In this document: positions 1-8,910 of the stretch, piece after piece
How the letters are laid out: each line of letters opens with the position of its first letter
Numbering within the stretch: the stretch's first letter is position 1
Assembly (NCBI GenBank): GCA_050732195.1
Contig: JBOHQK010000080.1
Location: 1-29,564 of the forward strand
DNA: 29,564 nt
DNA from: JACPAU01 sp050732195
GTDB taxonomy: Bacteria; Methylomirabilota; Methylomirabilia; Methylomirabilales; JACPAU01
Direction: 5' to 3'
The notes under the pieces: generated by a model
What the model was told of the DNA's origin: nothing
Databases searched by the model: none
The model's input: only the letters and a program-made list of their open reading frames with translations
Position numbers and translations under genes: made by a program

Positions 1-31
1 GGTGCGCCCCGGGGAAAAGTCAAGACCCGAG

Positions 32-829
32 ATGGCCGACCGTCCCATCATCACGCTCCTGACCGACTTCGGGGCCGCGGATGCCTTCGTGGGGGTGATG
101 AAGGGGGTCATCCTGGGGATCGCTCCGCAAGTCCATCTCGTGGACCTGACCCACGAGGTTCCGCCCCAGGCCGTGGCCGTCGCCGCGTTCCTCCTCGAGA
201 CCGCGTGGCGGGAGTTCCCTCCCGGGACCATCCACCTGGTGGTGGTGGACCCGGGGGTCGGGAGCAGCCGGCGTCCGTTGGCCGCCGAGGGGCCGCATGG
301 CCGCTTCGTCGCCCCGGACAACGGGGTCCTGAGCCCCATCTTGCAGGCGGGGGAGGCAACGGCGCTGCACGCCCTCACTCGTCCCGAGTTCTTCCGGCAG
401 CCCGTGAGCCGGACGTTCCACGGCCGGGACATCTTCGCCCCGGTCGCGGCGCACCTGGCCAACGGCCTCTCGCTGGCCGCGCTGGGCCCTCCGGTCACCG
501 ACCCGGTCCGCCTCGACCTCCCGCGCCCCGCGCCCCTCCCGGACGGCGGGGCGGCCGGTCAGGTCCTCCACGTGGACCGGTTCGGCAACCTGCTCACGAA
601 CCTCCCGCAGGCGCTCTTCGCAGCCGGCCGGGGCGTGCCGGTGGTGGCGGTGGCCGGCCAGCGCATCCGGGGCCTGGCCGATGCCTACGCCGCGGTGGCG
701 GCCGGCCGGCCGGGCGCCATCGTGGGGAGCGCCGGCACGCTCGAGATCTTCGTCCCCGGCGGCAGCGCGGCCGCCGCCCTCGGCGTCACCCGCGGCGCCG
801 CTGTGACCGTGACCTTCGCCCGGGAGTGA
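32..829 (+). CDS. SAM hydrolase / SAM hydroxide adenosyltransferase (DUF62 family)
   Basis: The product (265 aa) belongs to the DUF62 family, which splits S-adenosylmethionine into adenosine and methionine using water and is related to SAM-dependent fluorinases and chlorinases. The N-terminus runs directly into the family's LLTDFG motif (Asp12). Asp73 and Arg80 in the VVDPGVG..RR stretch and His130 in FHGRD match the spacing of the Asp-Arg-His triad of the hydroxide adenosyltransferases. A VDRFGNLLTNL segment marks the C-terminal domain. The frame is open up to a GTG at base 2, but the ATG at 32 gives the usual N-terminus and the usual family length, so the gene is probably complete. No strong ribosome site precedes it. 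Nothing nearby points to a halogenation pathway, so simple SAM hydrolysis is the likely role. Confidence 0.9.
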   Translation: MADRPIITLLTDFGAADAFVGVMKGVILGIAPQVHLVDLTHEVPPQAVAVAAFLLETAWREFPPGTIHLVVVDPGVGSSRRPLAAEGPHGRFVAPDNGVLSPILQAGEATALHALTRPEFFRQPVSRTFHGRDIFAPVAAHLANGLSLAALGPPVTDPVRLDLPRPAPLPDGGAAGQVLHVDRFGNLLTNLPQALFAAGRGVPVVAVAGQRIRGLADAYAAVAAGRPGAIVGSAGTLEIFVPGGSAAAALGVTRGAAVTVTFARE

Positions 830-924
830 GGTGCTCTGTCCTGGTCCTCCCGGGCCGCGATCGCCGCTGGTGGAAGGTTGTGAAGCATCCCGCCGGATGA
901 GGCGGCCCGAGGCCGGAGGAGGGC

Positions 925-1242
925 ATGCCTGAGGAATCGAAGGGGACAGAGGGTTCGGGTGAGCCGCAGCAGGATGCCGGGGCGATGGACTTCGGCCACT
1001 TCGTCCTCATGCTGGCCAGTACCGCCCTCATCCACCTGGGGGAGATGACCGACCCCACGGCCCGCGGCATCGAGAAGGACCCGGAGCAGGCCCGCCGGAC
1101 GATTGACATCCTGGCCATGCTCCAGGCCAAGACCCAGGGGAACCTCAGCCCCGACGAGGCCGCCATTCTGGAACGACTCCTGCATGACCTCCGGATGCGC
1201 TACCTGAAGGCGACCGGGTACCTCAAGGGACCCCCTCCCTGA
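925..1242 (+). CDS. DUF1844 family protein
   Basis: A small protein (105 aa) of the DUF1844 family. Its core, from about residue 22 (DFGHFVLMLASTALIHLGE) through the TIDILAMLQAKTQGNL segment to the C-terminal LRMRYLK, is the family pattern. Function is unknown in the family; it is probably a small soluble helical protein, and none of its segments is convincingly a membrane span. The ATG at 925 is preceded by a strong ribosome site (GGAGGAGGGC), which fixes the start. It lies 95 bases after the SAM hydrolase gene on the same strand and could be co-transcribed with it. The next gene has its own promoter. Confidence 0.85.
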   Translation: MPEESKGTEGSGEPQQDAGAMDFGHFVLMLASTALIHLGEMTDPTARGIEKDPEQARRTIDILAMLQAKTQGNLSPDEAAILERLLHDLRMRYLKATGYLKGPPP

Positions 1243-1265
1243 GACCCCCGTCGCCCGAGGCGGCG

Positions 1266-1294
1266 TTGACATTTCGGTCCCCGCATGGTAGAGG
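1266..1294 (+). promoter_or_regulatory. sigma-70 type promoter for the TPR/zinc-ribbon operon
   Basis: A perfect TTGACA (1266-1271) is followed after 17 bases by TAGAGG (1289-1294). It lies in the 130-base gap before the gene at 1373 and predicts a start near 1301 with a leader of about 70 bases. Predicted by eye only. Confidence 0.55.
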
Positions 1295-1372
1295 AATCCG
1301 GCCTTTAAACTCGCGTGAGGTCGCCGGCCGCGCGGGGAGGTCCAGTCCCGCGCGAGGGAGAGCCGCCCAAGG

Positions 1373-3568
1373 ATGACTCCACCGCCCAGGCCGTCCGCCC
1401 CCGGAGGCCCGGGGGCCTCCGGCCCCGGGGGCTGGCGCTGCACCCTTCCCGCTCCCCGTCTCATTCGTCGCCTGGTCGTTTCCCTCTTCCTCTCCGGCGC
1501 CTTCCTCCTTCCCGCCACGGCCGCCTCCGCCCCCCTCGCCTCCGAGGAGGTCCTGGATGCCGCCCGGGTCTTCTCGCGGGTCTTCGACCCCGTCCCCGCC
1601 CTGGCGGCGCGTGCCCGCGGCGAGGCGGGGACCGTCCCCCCCGAAGTCCTCCTCCAGGCCAGCGAGCACCTCAGGGCGCTGGAGCGGGAGGAGGGGCAGA
1701 ACCCGTTCCTGTGGGTCGCCTGGGGGATCGCGGCAGCGGCCGGTCAGGATGCAGCGGGAGCCTCCCGGGCCTACCGGCGGGCCTCGGAGCTGGCGGGGAA
1801 CGACCTGGCCGCGCGCTGGCGCCTCGTGAAGGTTTTTCAAGCCCTGGGCCGCGAGGAGGAGGCCCAACAGGAGCTGCAGCGCCTCCGGCTCCTCCGGCTC
1901 CGCCTCGGGCTGGACCGGCTCACCTTCGTGGCGCAGGAGCTCACCCTGGCGGCCCAGCAGCTCGCCGCCGCGGGACAGGGGGAGGCGGCGGAGCAGACGC
2001 TCGCCCTGGCGGTGGAATTCGACCCGGTCTCCCCCGAGGTGCACCTGGCGCGGGCGGGCCTCCTGCTGCGGCAGGGACGGCTCCTGCAGCCCGGGTTCCT
2101 GCGCGCCGTCGGGAGGGCCCTCCAGGGGTTCTACGCTGACATGCCCGTCCGCTACGCCCTGGCCGTGAACCTGCTGGCGGCCCTGCTGACCGCCTTGCCC
2201 CTCTCCCTGCTCCTCATGGCCGCCGTCCTGGCGGTCCGGGACTTCCGCCTCCTGCACCACGACGTGACGGAGGCGACCAAGTTCCGCCTCTCCGCCGAGG
2301 CCCAGCGGGCGGCGGCCCTCTTGCTTCTGCTCCTCCCCCTCCTCCTCGGGCTGGGGGCCCTCTGGTTCGCCTCCTTCACCCTGATTCTGCTGGCGGCCTA
2401 CCTCCGGGGCCAGGAGCGGGTCGTCGCCTCCGTGGCTCTGCTCCTCACCGCGCTGGTCCCGGACGGGGCGACGGGGCTCGCCCTGCTGTACGATGCCACC
2501 ACTTCCCCCCGGGTGGCGGCCCTCATGGAGCTGGAGCGGGGCGGCCGGGGCCGGGGCCTGCTGGAGGAAGTCGGCCGGTGGGCGGCCCGGGAGCCGACCG
2601 AGGTCCTCCCCTTCCTGGCCCAGGGGCTCATCCACCGCCGGCGGGGAGAGCTGGCTGAGGCGCGCGCCGCCTACCAGCGGGCGCTGGCCCTCGCACCCGA
2701 CCTCCCGGGCGTCCACGTGAACCTGGGGAACATCGCCCTCATCCAGGGGGAGCCGGAGCGGGCCCGCCAGGCCTACGAGCGCGCGCTGACGCTCCGCCCG
2801 AATGATCCCATCGCCCTCTTCAACCTGAGCCAGTACCAGACGGAGCGCCTGCAACTGGAGCAGGCGAAGGCTTCCTACGAGGCGGCCGTGGCACGGCGCC
2901 CGGCCCTGGCGGAGCGGCTGGCCATCGCCACCCAGGGCGGGGCCGAGCGGGTCCTGGTGGACGCCCCCGTTCCCGTGGAGGGGATCTGGCGGGTGGCGCT
3001 CGCGGGATCGGCGGACACCGAGGCGCTGGCGGCCGCCCTCTGGGGGGGACGCCTCCCCTACGTCCCGTCCGCGACGGCCCCCTGGGTTCTGGGCGGCACG
3101 GCGCTCCTCGTCTGGCTCGTGGCCTTCCTGCAGGGGGCGCGGGGGCACGCGCTCCCCTGCGAGAAGTGCGGGCGGCCCTTCTGCCCGAAGTGCCAGCGCT
3201 TCTTCAAGGAGGGGCGGCTGTGCACCCGCTGTGTCGCCGCCCTCAAGCGGGAGGGGGCGGGGGAGACGACCAAGGCCCCTCGGGACCGGGAGCGCGAGGC
3301 CCACCTGGCGCGGGCGCGCCGCTTCGCGTTCGCCCTCTCCCTCGTCTTCCCCGGGGCGGGGCACCTGTATGCCGGGGCGGCCCTGGTCGGCTTCCTCCTC
3401 CTGCTGGTGGCCCTCTGGGCCGCCCTGCAGGGGCTGGTCCTCCCCTGGGTCCTCCCCGCCCTCCACCTCCCCCAGCCGGCGGAGGGGCTCTTCGCCCTCG
3501 CCGGCGGCGCGGTGGTCCTGGCCTGCTACCTCTGGTCGGTCCGGGCCCGCAGGAAGGTGACCGCCTGA
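1373..3568 (+). CDS. TPR protein with zinc ribbon and membrane segments
   Basis: A 731-residue membrane protein without a family name I recognise. A Pro/Gly-rich start and hydrophobic segment (about 35-52, ending in ATAASA) look like a signal peptide or anchor. Degenerate TPR-like helices follow to about 240, then hydrophobic helices at about 258-290 and 310-370. Clear TPRs lie at about 400-500 (AYQRALALAPDLPGVHVNLGNIAL type). A further membrane helix near 575-590 precedes a six-cysteine ribbon (C596, C599, C604, C607, C617, C620). Near residue 660 an FPGAGHLYAG motif resembling TM2-domain proteins begins the last membrane hairpins. Its TGA shares one base with the ATG of the next gene (TGATG), so the two are probably translationally coupled. 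It may be a membrane scaffold; the substrate or partner is unknown. Confidence 0.8.
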   Translation: MTPPPRPSAPGGPGASGPGGWRCTLPAPRLIRRLVVSLFLSGAFLLPATAASAPLASEEVLDAARVFSRVFDPVPALAARARGEAGTVPPEVLLQASEHLRALEREEGQNPFLWVAWGIAAAAGQDAAGASRAYRRASELAGNDLAARWRLVKVFQALGREEEAQQELQRLRLLRLRLGLDRLTFVAQELTLAAQQLAAAGQGEAAEQTLALAVEFDPVSPEVHLARAGLLLRQGRLLQPGFLRAVGRALQGFYADMPVRYALAVNLLAALLTALPLSLLLMAAVLAVRDFRLLHHDVTEATKFRLSAEAQRAAALLLLLLPLLLGLGALWFASFTLILLAAYLRGQERVVASVALLLTALVPDGATGLALLYDATTSPRVAALMELERGGRGRGLLEEVGRWAAREPTEVLPFLAQGLIHRRRGELAEARAAYQRALALAPDLPGVHVNLGNIALIQGEPERARQAYERALTLRPNDPIALFNLSQYQTERLQLEQAKASYEAAVARRPALAERLAIATQGGAERVLVDAPVPVEGIWRVALAGSADTEALAAALWGGRLPYVPSATAPWVLGGTALLVWLVAFLQGARGHALPCEKCGRPFCPKCQRFFKEGRLCTRCVAALKREGAGETTKAPRDREREAHLARARRFAFALSLVFPGAGHLYAGAALVGFLLLLVALWAALQGLVLPWVLPALHLPQPAEGLFALAGGAVVLACYLWSVRARRKVTA

Positions 3569-4695
3569 TGGCCCTGGAAGGGACTCTCAAGGACTTCAAC
3601 CTCCCCGACATCTTCCAGCTCATCGGCTACCAGAAGAAGACCGGCCTGCTCACCCTCAGCCGGGAGACGGAGCAGGTCACGATGGGCCTGGTGGACGGGA
3701 TGGTGGTCTGGGCCACCCCGGGCGAGGAGGCCTTCGATGAGGTGATAGGCCGGGCGCTGGTGAAGCGCGGCCTCGTCACGCAGGGTGTAGTCGACGGGCT
3801 GACCCGGAAGCGGCGGGAGGGCCAGCAGGGCCTGGTCTACCTTCTGCTGAAGCAGGGGGATGTCTCGCCGCTGGAGCTGCAACGGGTCGTGGAAGTCAAA
3901 GTGCGGGAGGTCTTGTACCGGGTCTTCCGGTGGCGGGACGGGCGCTACCAGTTCACGGCCCTCCCGACGCTGGACCTGAGCCAGGGGCGGATCGACCCGA
4001 TCAGTACGGAGAATGTCCTGCTCGAGGCCATCCGGCAGATGGACGAATGGCCCCTCATCCAGCGCCAGCTTCCCTCTCTGGACCTCATCGTCCGGAAGGA
4101 CGAGGAGCGGCTCGGCGGGGTGGAGGCGGAGAAGCTGACACCGACCGAGCGGGTGGTCCTGGAGCTGGCCGAGGGGAAGAGCACGGCGCAGGACATCGCC
4201 GAGGCGAGCGGGCTGGGGGAGTTCGACGCCGCCAAGGCCATGGCCGACCTCATCGGCGACGGGGTCCTGGTGGTCGCGGCGTCGGAACAGGCCCAGCGCC
4301 AGGCGGTGAAGGTCCGCTCGGCGCCGCGGGAAACCCCCGCCTGGCTCTTCCGCGGACTGCTGGCGGGGATCCTGGCCGCGGCCCTCCTCCTCCAGGTCGG
4401 TCTCTGGCGGCAGGACCCGCTCCTCCTCCTCCCGGCGGCGGAGAAGGGAGAGGCCGGATGGGATCTCCTGCGCCGGCACAGGCTCCAGGCCGACCTCTGG
4501 CAGGTGGAGCGGGGGCTCCACCTGTATCTCCTCACTACCGGGCGCCTGCCGGCGCGCCTGGAGGCGCTGGTCGAGGCCGGCTACCTGTCGGCTCGCCAGC
4601 TGCGCGATCCCTGGGGGCAACCCCTCCGGTACCAGGTGCAGGGGCTGGAGTACCGGCTCGAGGGAAGCCGCCCCCTGCCGTCGCCCCCCCGGTAG
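3568..4695 (+). CDS. DUF4388 (PATAN) protein with membrane helix and pseudopilin-like C-terminus
   Basis: The product has 375 residues from the ATG at 3568, which overlaps the previous stop by one base. Residues 1 to about 110 match the DUF4388/PATAN pattern (LEGTLKDFNLPDIFQLIGYQ, then KKTGLLTLSR), a domain found with two-component and motility regulators. A second region (about 110-250) ends in a winged-helix-like segment (TPTERVVLELAEGKSTAQDIA). One membrane helix lies at about 262-280. The last 65 residues contain LPARLEALVEAGYL and RDPWGQPLRYQ, which resemble the C-terminal part of type II secretion pseudopilins of the GspG kind. The fusion suggests a cytoplasmic sensor or adaptor tied across the membrane to a periplasmic domain. 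The family match of the N-terminus is firm; the pseudopilin likeness is by motif only. Confidence 0.8.
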   Translation: MALEGTLKDFNLPDIFQLIGYQKKTGLLTLSRETEQVTMGLVDGMVVWATPGEEAFDEVIGRALVKRGLVTQGVVDGLTRKRREGQQGLVYLLLKQGDVSPLELQRVVEVKVREVLYRVFRWRDGRYQFTALPTLDLSQGRIDPISTENVLLEAIRQMDEWPLIQRQLPSLDLIVRKDEERLGGVEAEKLTPTERVVLELAEGKSTAQDIAEASGLGEFDAAKAMADLIGDGVLVVAASEQAQRQAVKVRSAPRETPAWLFRGLLAGILAAALLLQVGLWRQDPLLLLPAAEKGEAGWDLLRRHRLQADLWQVERGLHLYLLTTGRLPARLEALVEAGYLSARQLRDPWGQPLRYQVQGLEYRLEGSRPLPSPPR

Positions 4696-4751
4696 GGCCC
4701 CTCCGATCTCCCGCGCCCTCCATCGGCCCGCCCGCTCCGCTTCCCGCTCCG

Positions 4752-4781
4752 TTGACACTCTCTCGACCCGTGTGTTAGGGT
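4752..4781 (+). promoter_or_regulatory. sigma-70 type promoter for htrA
   Basis: TTGACA (4752-4757), an 18-base spacer and TAGGGT (4776-4781) lie in the 124-base gap before the protease gene. A start near 4788 would leave a leader of about 32 bases containing the strong AAGGAG ribosome site. No heat-shock type promoter was recognised. Confidence 0.55.
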
Positions 4782-4819
4782 GAGACACTCATCGCGCGTG
4801 CGCGGCAAGGAGAGGCGCA

Positions 4820-6283
<1,464 letters not shown>

Positions 6284-6285
6284 GG

Positions 6286-7149
6286 ATGCCGATGCCCCGC
6301 CGGTCCCCCCACTTCTACGACGAGGTCACGGACAACGCGCTGGCGGCGTACCTGAAGCGGATCGTCCGGATCTCCCTCCTTCCCAAGGAGCGAGAGCTGG
6401 AGCTGGCGAAGCGGATCCAGGAGGGGGATGAGAAGGCCCTGCGGGAGCTGGTGGAGGCCAACCTCCGTTTCGTCGTGAAGGTCGCCATGCACTACCAGGG
6501 GTGCGGCCTCTCCCTCCTCGACCTGATCAACGAGGGCAACCTGGGGCTCCTGGAGGCCGGCCGGCGGTTCCAGGCCGAGTACAACGTCAAGTTCATCACC
6601 TACGCCGTCTGGTGGATCCGGCAGGCCATCATGCAGGCGCTGGCCCGGGGGAGCGGCGCCATGCGCCTCCCCCTCCGGAAGGCCCGGTTGGCCGGCCAGC
6701 TCCGGGTGGCCCGGGCCGAGTTGGCCCAGCAGATGGGGACGGAGCCCACCCATCAGGACCTGGCGGACCAGCTCCACCTCAGCCTGGAGGAGGTGGAGGA
6801 TGTCCTCCGGATCAGCGCCCGCCAGTCCTCTCTGGATGACGACAAGGGGATGGAGGACCGGCGGGAGGTCACCGCCCTCGGAGGGGAGCCGAACCCCGCG
6901 GCGGACTTCGACCTCATCCGCAAATCCTTCCGGGAGGAGGTGGACCGCCTCCTCCGGGAGCTCCAGCCCCGGGAGCGGCAGGTCATCGAGCTCCGCTTCG
7001 GCATGGGGAGTGACGAGCCCATGACCCTGGAGGAGGTGGGGAAGCGCCTGCGCCTCTCGCGGGAGCGGATCCGCCAGATCGAGGACAAGGCGAAGCGGAA
7101 GCTCCGCCTCATCGCCAGGGCCCGCCAGCTCCAGGACTACCTCAACTGA
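6286..7149 (+). CDS. RNA polymerase sigma factor, sigma-70 family (RpoD/RpoS-like, group 2)
   Basis: The product has 287 residues. It starts with a region 1.2 type segment (DNALAAYLKRI), continues with region 2 including NLRFVVKVA, the core-binding DLINEGNLGL and the -10 recognition segment YAVWWIRQAIMQAL. Region 3 follows, then a region 4.2 helix-turn-helix (MTLEEVGKRLRLSRERIRQIE) near the C-terminus. It has no long region 1.1, and its size suits an alternative group 2 factor of the RpoS/SigB-like kind rather than the primary sigma. RpoH is a less likely alternative. It sits two bases after the protease gene with GGGTAGGG as the only ribosome signal, which supports coupled expression with htrA and a role in envelope or general stress. 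Confidence 0.88.
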   Translation: MPMPRRSPHFYDEVTDNALAAYLKRIVRISLLPKERELELAKRIQEGDEKALRELVEANLRFVVKVAMHYQGCGLSLLDLINEGNLGLLEAGRRFQAEYNVKFITYAVWWIRQAIMQALARGSGAMRLPLRKARLAGQLRVARAELAQQMGTEPTHQDLADQLHLSLEEVEDVLRISARQSSLDDDKGMEDRREVTALGGEPNPAADFDLIRKSFREEVDRLLRELQPRERQVIELRFGMGSDEPMTLEEVGKRLRLSRERIRQIEDKAKRKLRLIARARQLQDYLN

Positions 7150-7162
7150 CCTCCCGCGAGCC

Positions 7163-7192
7163 TTGACCCGCTACTTTTGCCTCTGATAGCAT
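7163..7192 (+). promoter_or_regulatory. sigma-70 type promoter giving a near-leaderless acyl-CoA synthetase mRNA
   Basis: TTGACC (7163-7168), an 18-base spacer and TAGCAT (7187-7192). A start about seven bases downstream falls at about 7199, and the ATG is at 7202. No Shine-Dalgarno sequence is visible between them. Confidence 0.55.
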
Positions 7193-7201
7193 CCGCCCGC
7201 C

Positions 7202-8713
7202 ATGACGCTCCCTGAGCTTTTGCGGCGCAGCGCCGCCGCCCACCCGGAGAAGGCGAGCCTCATCGCGGGCTCCCGCGTCCTCACCTACCGGGCGTTGCGG
7301 GAGGAGGCCCTGCGTCTCGCCGCCGTCCTGCGCGGGCTCGGCCTTCGCCACGGGGAGCGCGTGGTCATGATGCTCCCGAACGCCCCCGAGTTCGTCGTCG
7401 CCTACTTCGCCATCCAGGAGGCTGGCGGGACGGTGGTGCCCGTGAACACCCTCTTCAAGCCGGACGAGGTGCGGCACCTCCTCCAGGACTCCGGGGCGCC
7501 GCTGGCGGTGACCCTCCGAACCTTCTACCCCACCGTGCGGGAGGCGGCAGGTGGGCTGGCCGAGCGGCCCCGGATTCTCGTCCTGGACGGGGAGGAGGGG
7601 GCGTTGTCGGCGCCGGACCTGACGCTGGCCGAGGGGATGCGGCAGGCCCGGCACACGCCTGCCGAGGCGCCGGCCGCCGAGGTGGCCGCCTGCCTCTACA
7701 CCTCCGGGACCACCGGGCGTCCAAAGGGGGCCCTGCTCACCCACGCCAACATCCTGGCCAACATCGCCTCCTTCGGCCAGGTCATCCGGTGCGCCCCGGA
7801 GGATGTCTTCTGCTGCGTTCTCCCCATGTTTCACTCCTTCGCCGCCACCGTCATGACCCTCTTCCCCATCTCGGTCGGCGCGACGGTGGTGGTGGAGCCC
7901 CGGTTCGCCCCGGAGTCGCTGCTCCGGACGCTGAGCGAGCGCCGGTGCACCTTCTTCGCCGGGGTCCCGGCCATGTACGCCCTCCTGGCGAGTCTCCCCG
8001 AGATCCGCGCGGACCTGTCCGCCCTCAGGCTGTGTGTCTCGGGCGGGGCGCCGCTGCCCGTGGAGGTCCTCCACCGCTTCGAGGGGCGGTACGGGATCCC
8101 CATCTACGAGGGCTACGGCCCCACGGAGTGCTCGCCGGCCCTGACCGTGAACCCGCCTTCCGGGAAGCGGAAGGTGGGCTCGGTGGGCCTGCCGCTGCCG
8201 GGGGTCCAGATCCGGGTCGTGGACGAGGGGGGGTGGCCGGTCGGGACGGGGGAGGTGGGGGAGGTCACCGCCAAGGGACCCAACGTGATGCTGGGCTACC
8301 TCAACCGGCCCGCGGAGACGGCGGCGGTCCTGCGGGACGGCTGGTTCTACACCGGGGACCTGGGGCGCCTCGACGAGGAGGGGTACCTCACCATCGTGGA
8401 CCGGAAGAAGGATATGCTCATCGTCGGGGGCCTGAACGTCTACCCCCGTGAAGTGGAGGCGGTGTTGGAAGCCCATCCCGCGGTCGCCGAAGCAGCCGTC
8501 ATCGGCGTCCCCGATCCCGTGAAAGGGGAGGAGCCCCTCGCCTTCGTGGCCCTGCGCGCGGGGCAGGCTGCCAGCGGCCAGGACATCCTCCTCTCCCTCC
8601 GCGCGCGCCTCGCCGCCTTCAAGGTGCCGAAGCGGATCATCTTCCTGGAGGCCCTCCCCCGCAACGCCACCGGCAAGGTCCTCAAGCACGTGCTGAAATC
8701 GCAAGCCGGCTGA
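7202..8713 (+). CDS. AMP-forming acyl-CoA synthetase (fatty-acid CoA ligase family)
   Basis: The 503-residue enzyme activates a carboxylic acid with ATP to an acyl-adenylate and then to the CoA thioester. The P-loop-like YTSGTTGRPKGA lies at about 166-177, the YEGYGPTE motif near 303-310, and the GWFYTGDLG..DEEGY and VDRKKDMLIVGGLNVYP hinge region near 380-415. The C-terminal PRNATGKVLKH carries the catalytic lysine. Overall similarity in style is to medium/long-chain fatty acid CoA ligases, but the substrate cannot be read from sequence. The ATG at 7202 lacks a ribosome site and sits just after a promoter, so translation may be leaderless. It is convergent with hisC, and an intergenic repeat lies between the two genes. 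Confidence 0.92.
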   Translation: MTLPELLRRSAAAHPEKASLIAGSRVLTYRALREEALRLAAVLRGLGLRHGERVVMMLPNAPEFVVAYFAIQEAGGTVVPVNTLFKPDEVRHLLQDSGAPLAVTLRTFYPTVREAAGGLAERPRILVLDGEEGALSAPDLTLAEGMRQARHTPAEAPAAEVAACLYTSGTTGRPKGALLTHANILANIASFGQVIRCAPEDVFCCVLPMFHSFAATVMTLFPISVGATVVVEPRFAPESLLRTLSERRCTFFAGVPAMYALLASLPEIRADLSALRLCVSGGAPLPVEVLHRFEGRYGIPIYEGYGPTECSPALTVNPPSGKRKVGSVGLPLPGVQIRVVDEGGWPVGTGEVGEVTAKGPNVMLGYLNRPAETAAVLRDGWFYTGDLGRLDEEGYLTIVDRKKDMLIVGGLNVYPREVEAVLEAHPAVAEAAVIGVPDPVKGEEPLAFVALRAGQAASGQDILLSLRARLAAFKVPKRIIFLEALPRNATGKVLKHVLKSQAG

Positions 8714-8730
8714 TCCCGGGGCGCTGTCGG

Positions 8731-8910
8731 CCTCCGGCGGCCCTCCGGCTGCCGCCCGCCCGGGGTGAGCCGCGACGCAGCCCTGTCTGGGTATCGGGCG
8801 GAGGAGCGGCTCGCCCCGGGAAGAGGGCGGCGGCTCCGAATGCTCGTCATGTGGCCCGGCACTCCAGTGTGAGCGTGAGCGATAGGCCCAATCCGTTGGG
8901 CTCACACTAG
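8731..8910 (+). repeat. MITE-like modular intergenic repeat, copy A (left end missing)
   Basis: This fills almost all of the gap between the convergent acyl-CoA synthetase and hisC genes. Bases 8731-8839 match 23397-23505 at 107 of 109 positions. They contain a nested palindrome: GCCGCCC 8751-8757, CCCGGGG 8759-8765 and GAGCCGC 8767-8773 pair with GCGGCTC 8806-8812, CCCCGGG 8814-8820 and GGGCGGC 8825-8831. A shortened TGGCCCGGCAC module follows, then the 47-bp right-hand block (8864-8910) with the hairpin GCCCAA-TCCG-TTGGGC (8886-8901) and outer arms AGTGTGA/TCACACT. Its final CTAG contains the hisC stop codon. Copies at 23305-23704 and 29083-29258 have the same orientation. Confidence 0.85.

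Noticed and set aside
1223..3466. A very long minus-strand frame (747 codons) opposite the TPR/zinc-ribbon gene
   Set aside because: A low-complexity Gly/Pro/Glu/Arg shadow of the real plus-strand gene, caused by high GC. The same applies to many long antisense frames, for example 13273-16521 and 16761-19970.
8886..8901. Terminator for the convergent acyl-CoA synthetase and hisC genes
   Set aside because: The hairpin lacks a T-run, and the same element lies between divergent genes at 29083-29258, where a terminator role makes little sense; treated as part of the repeat.
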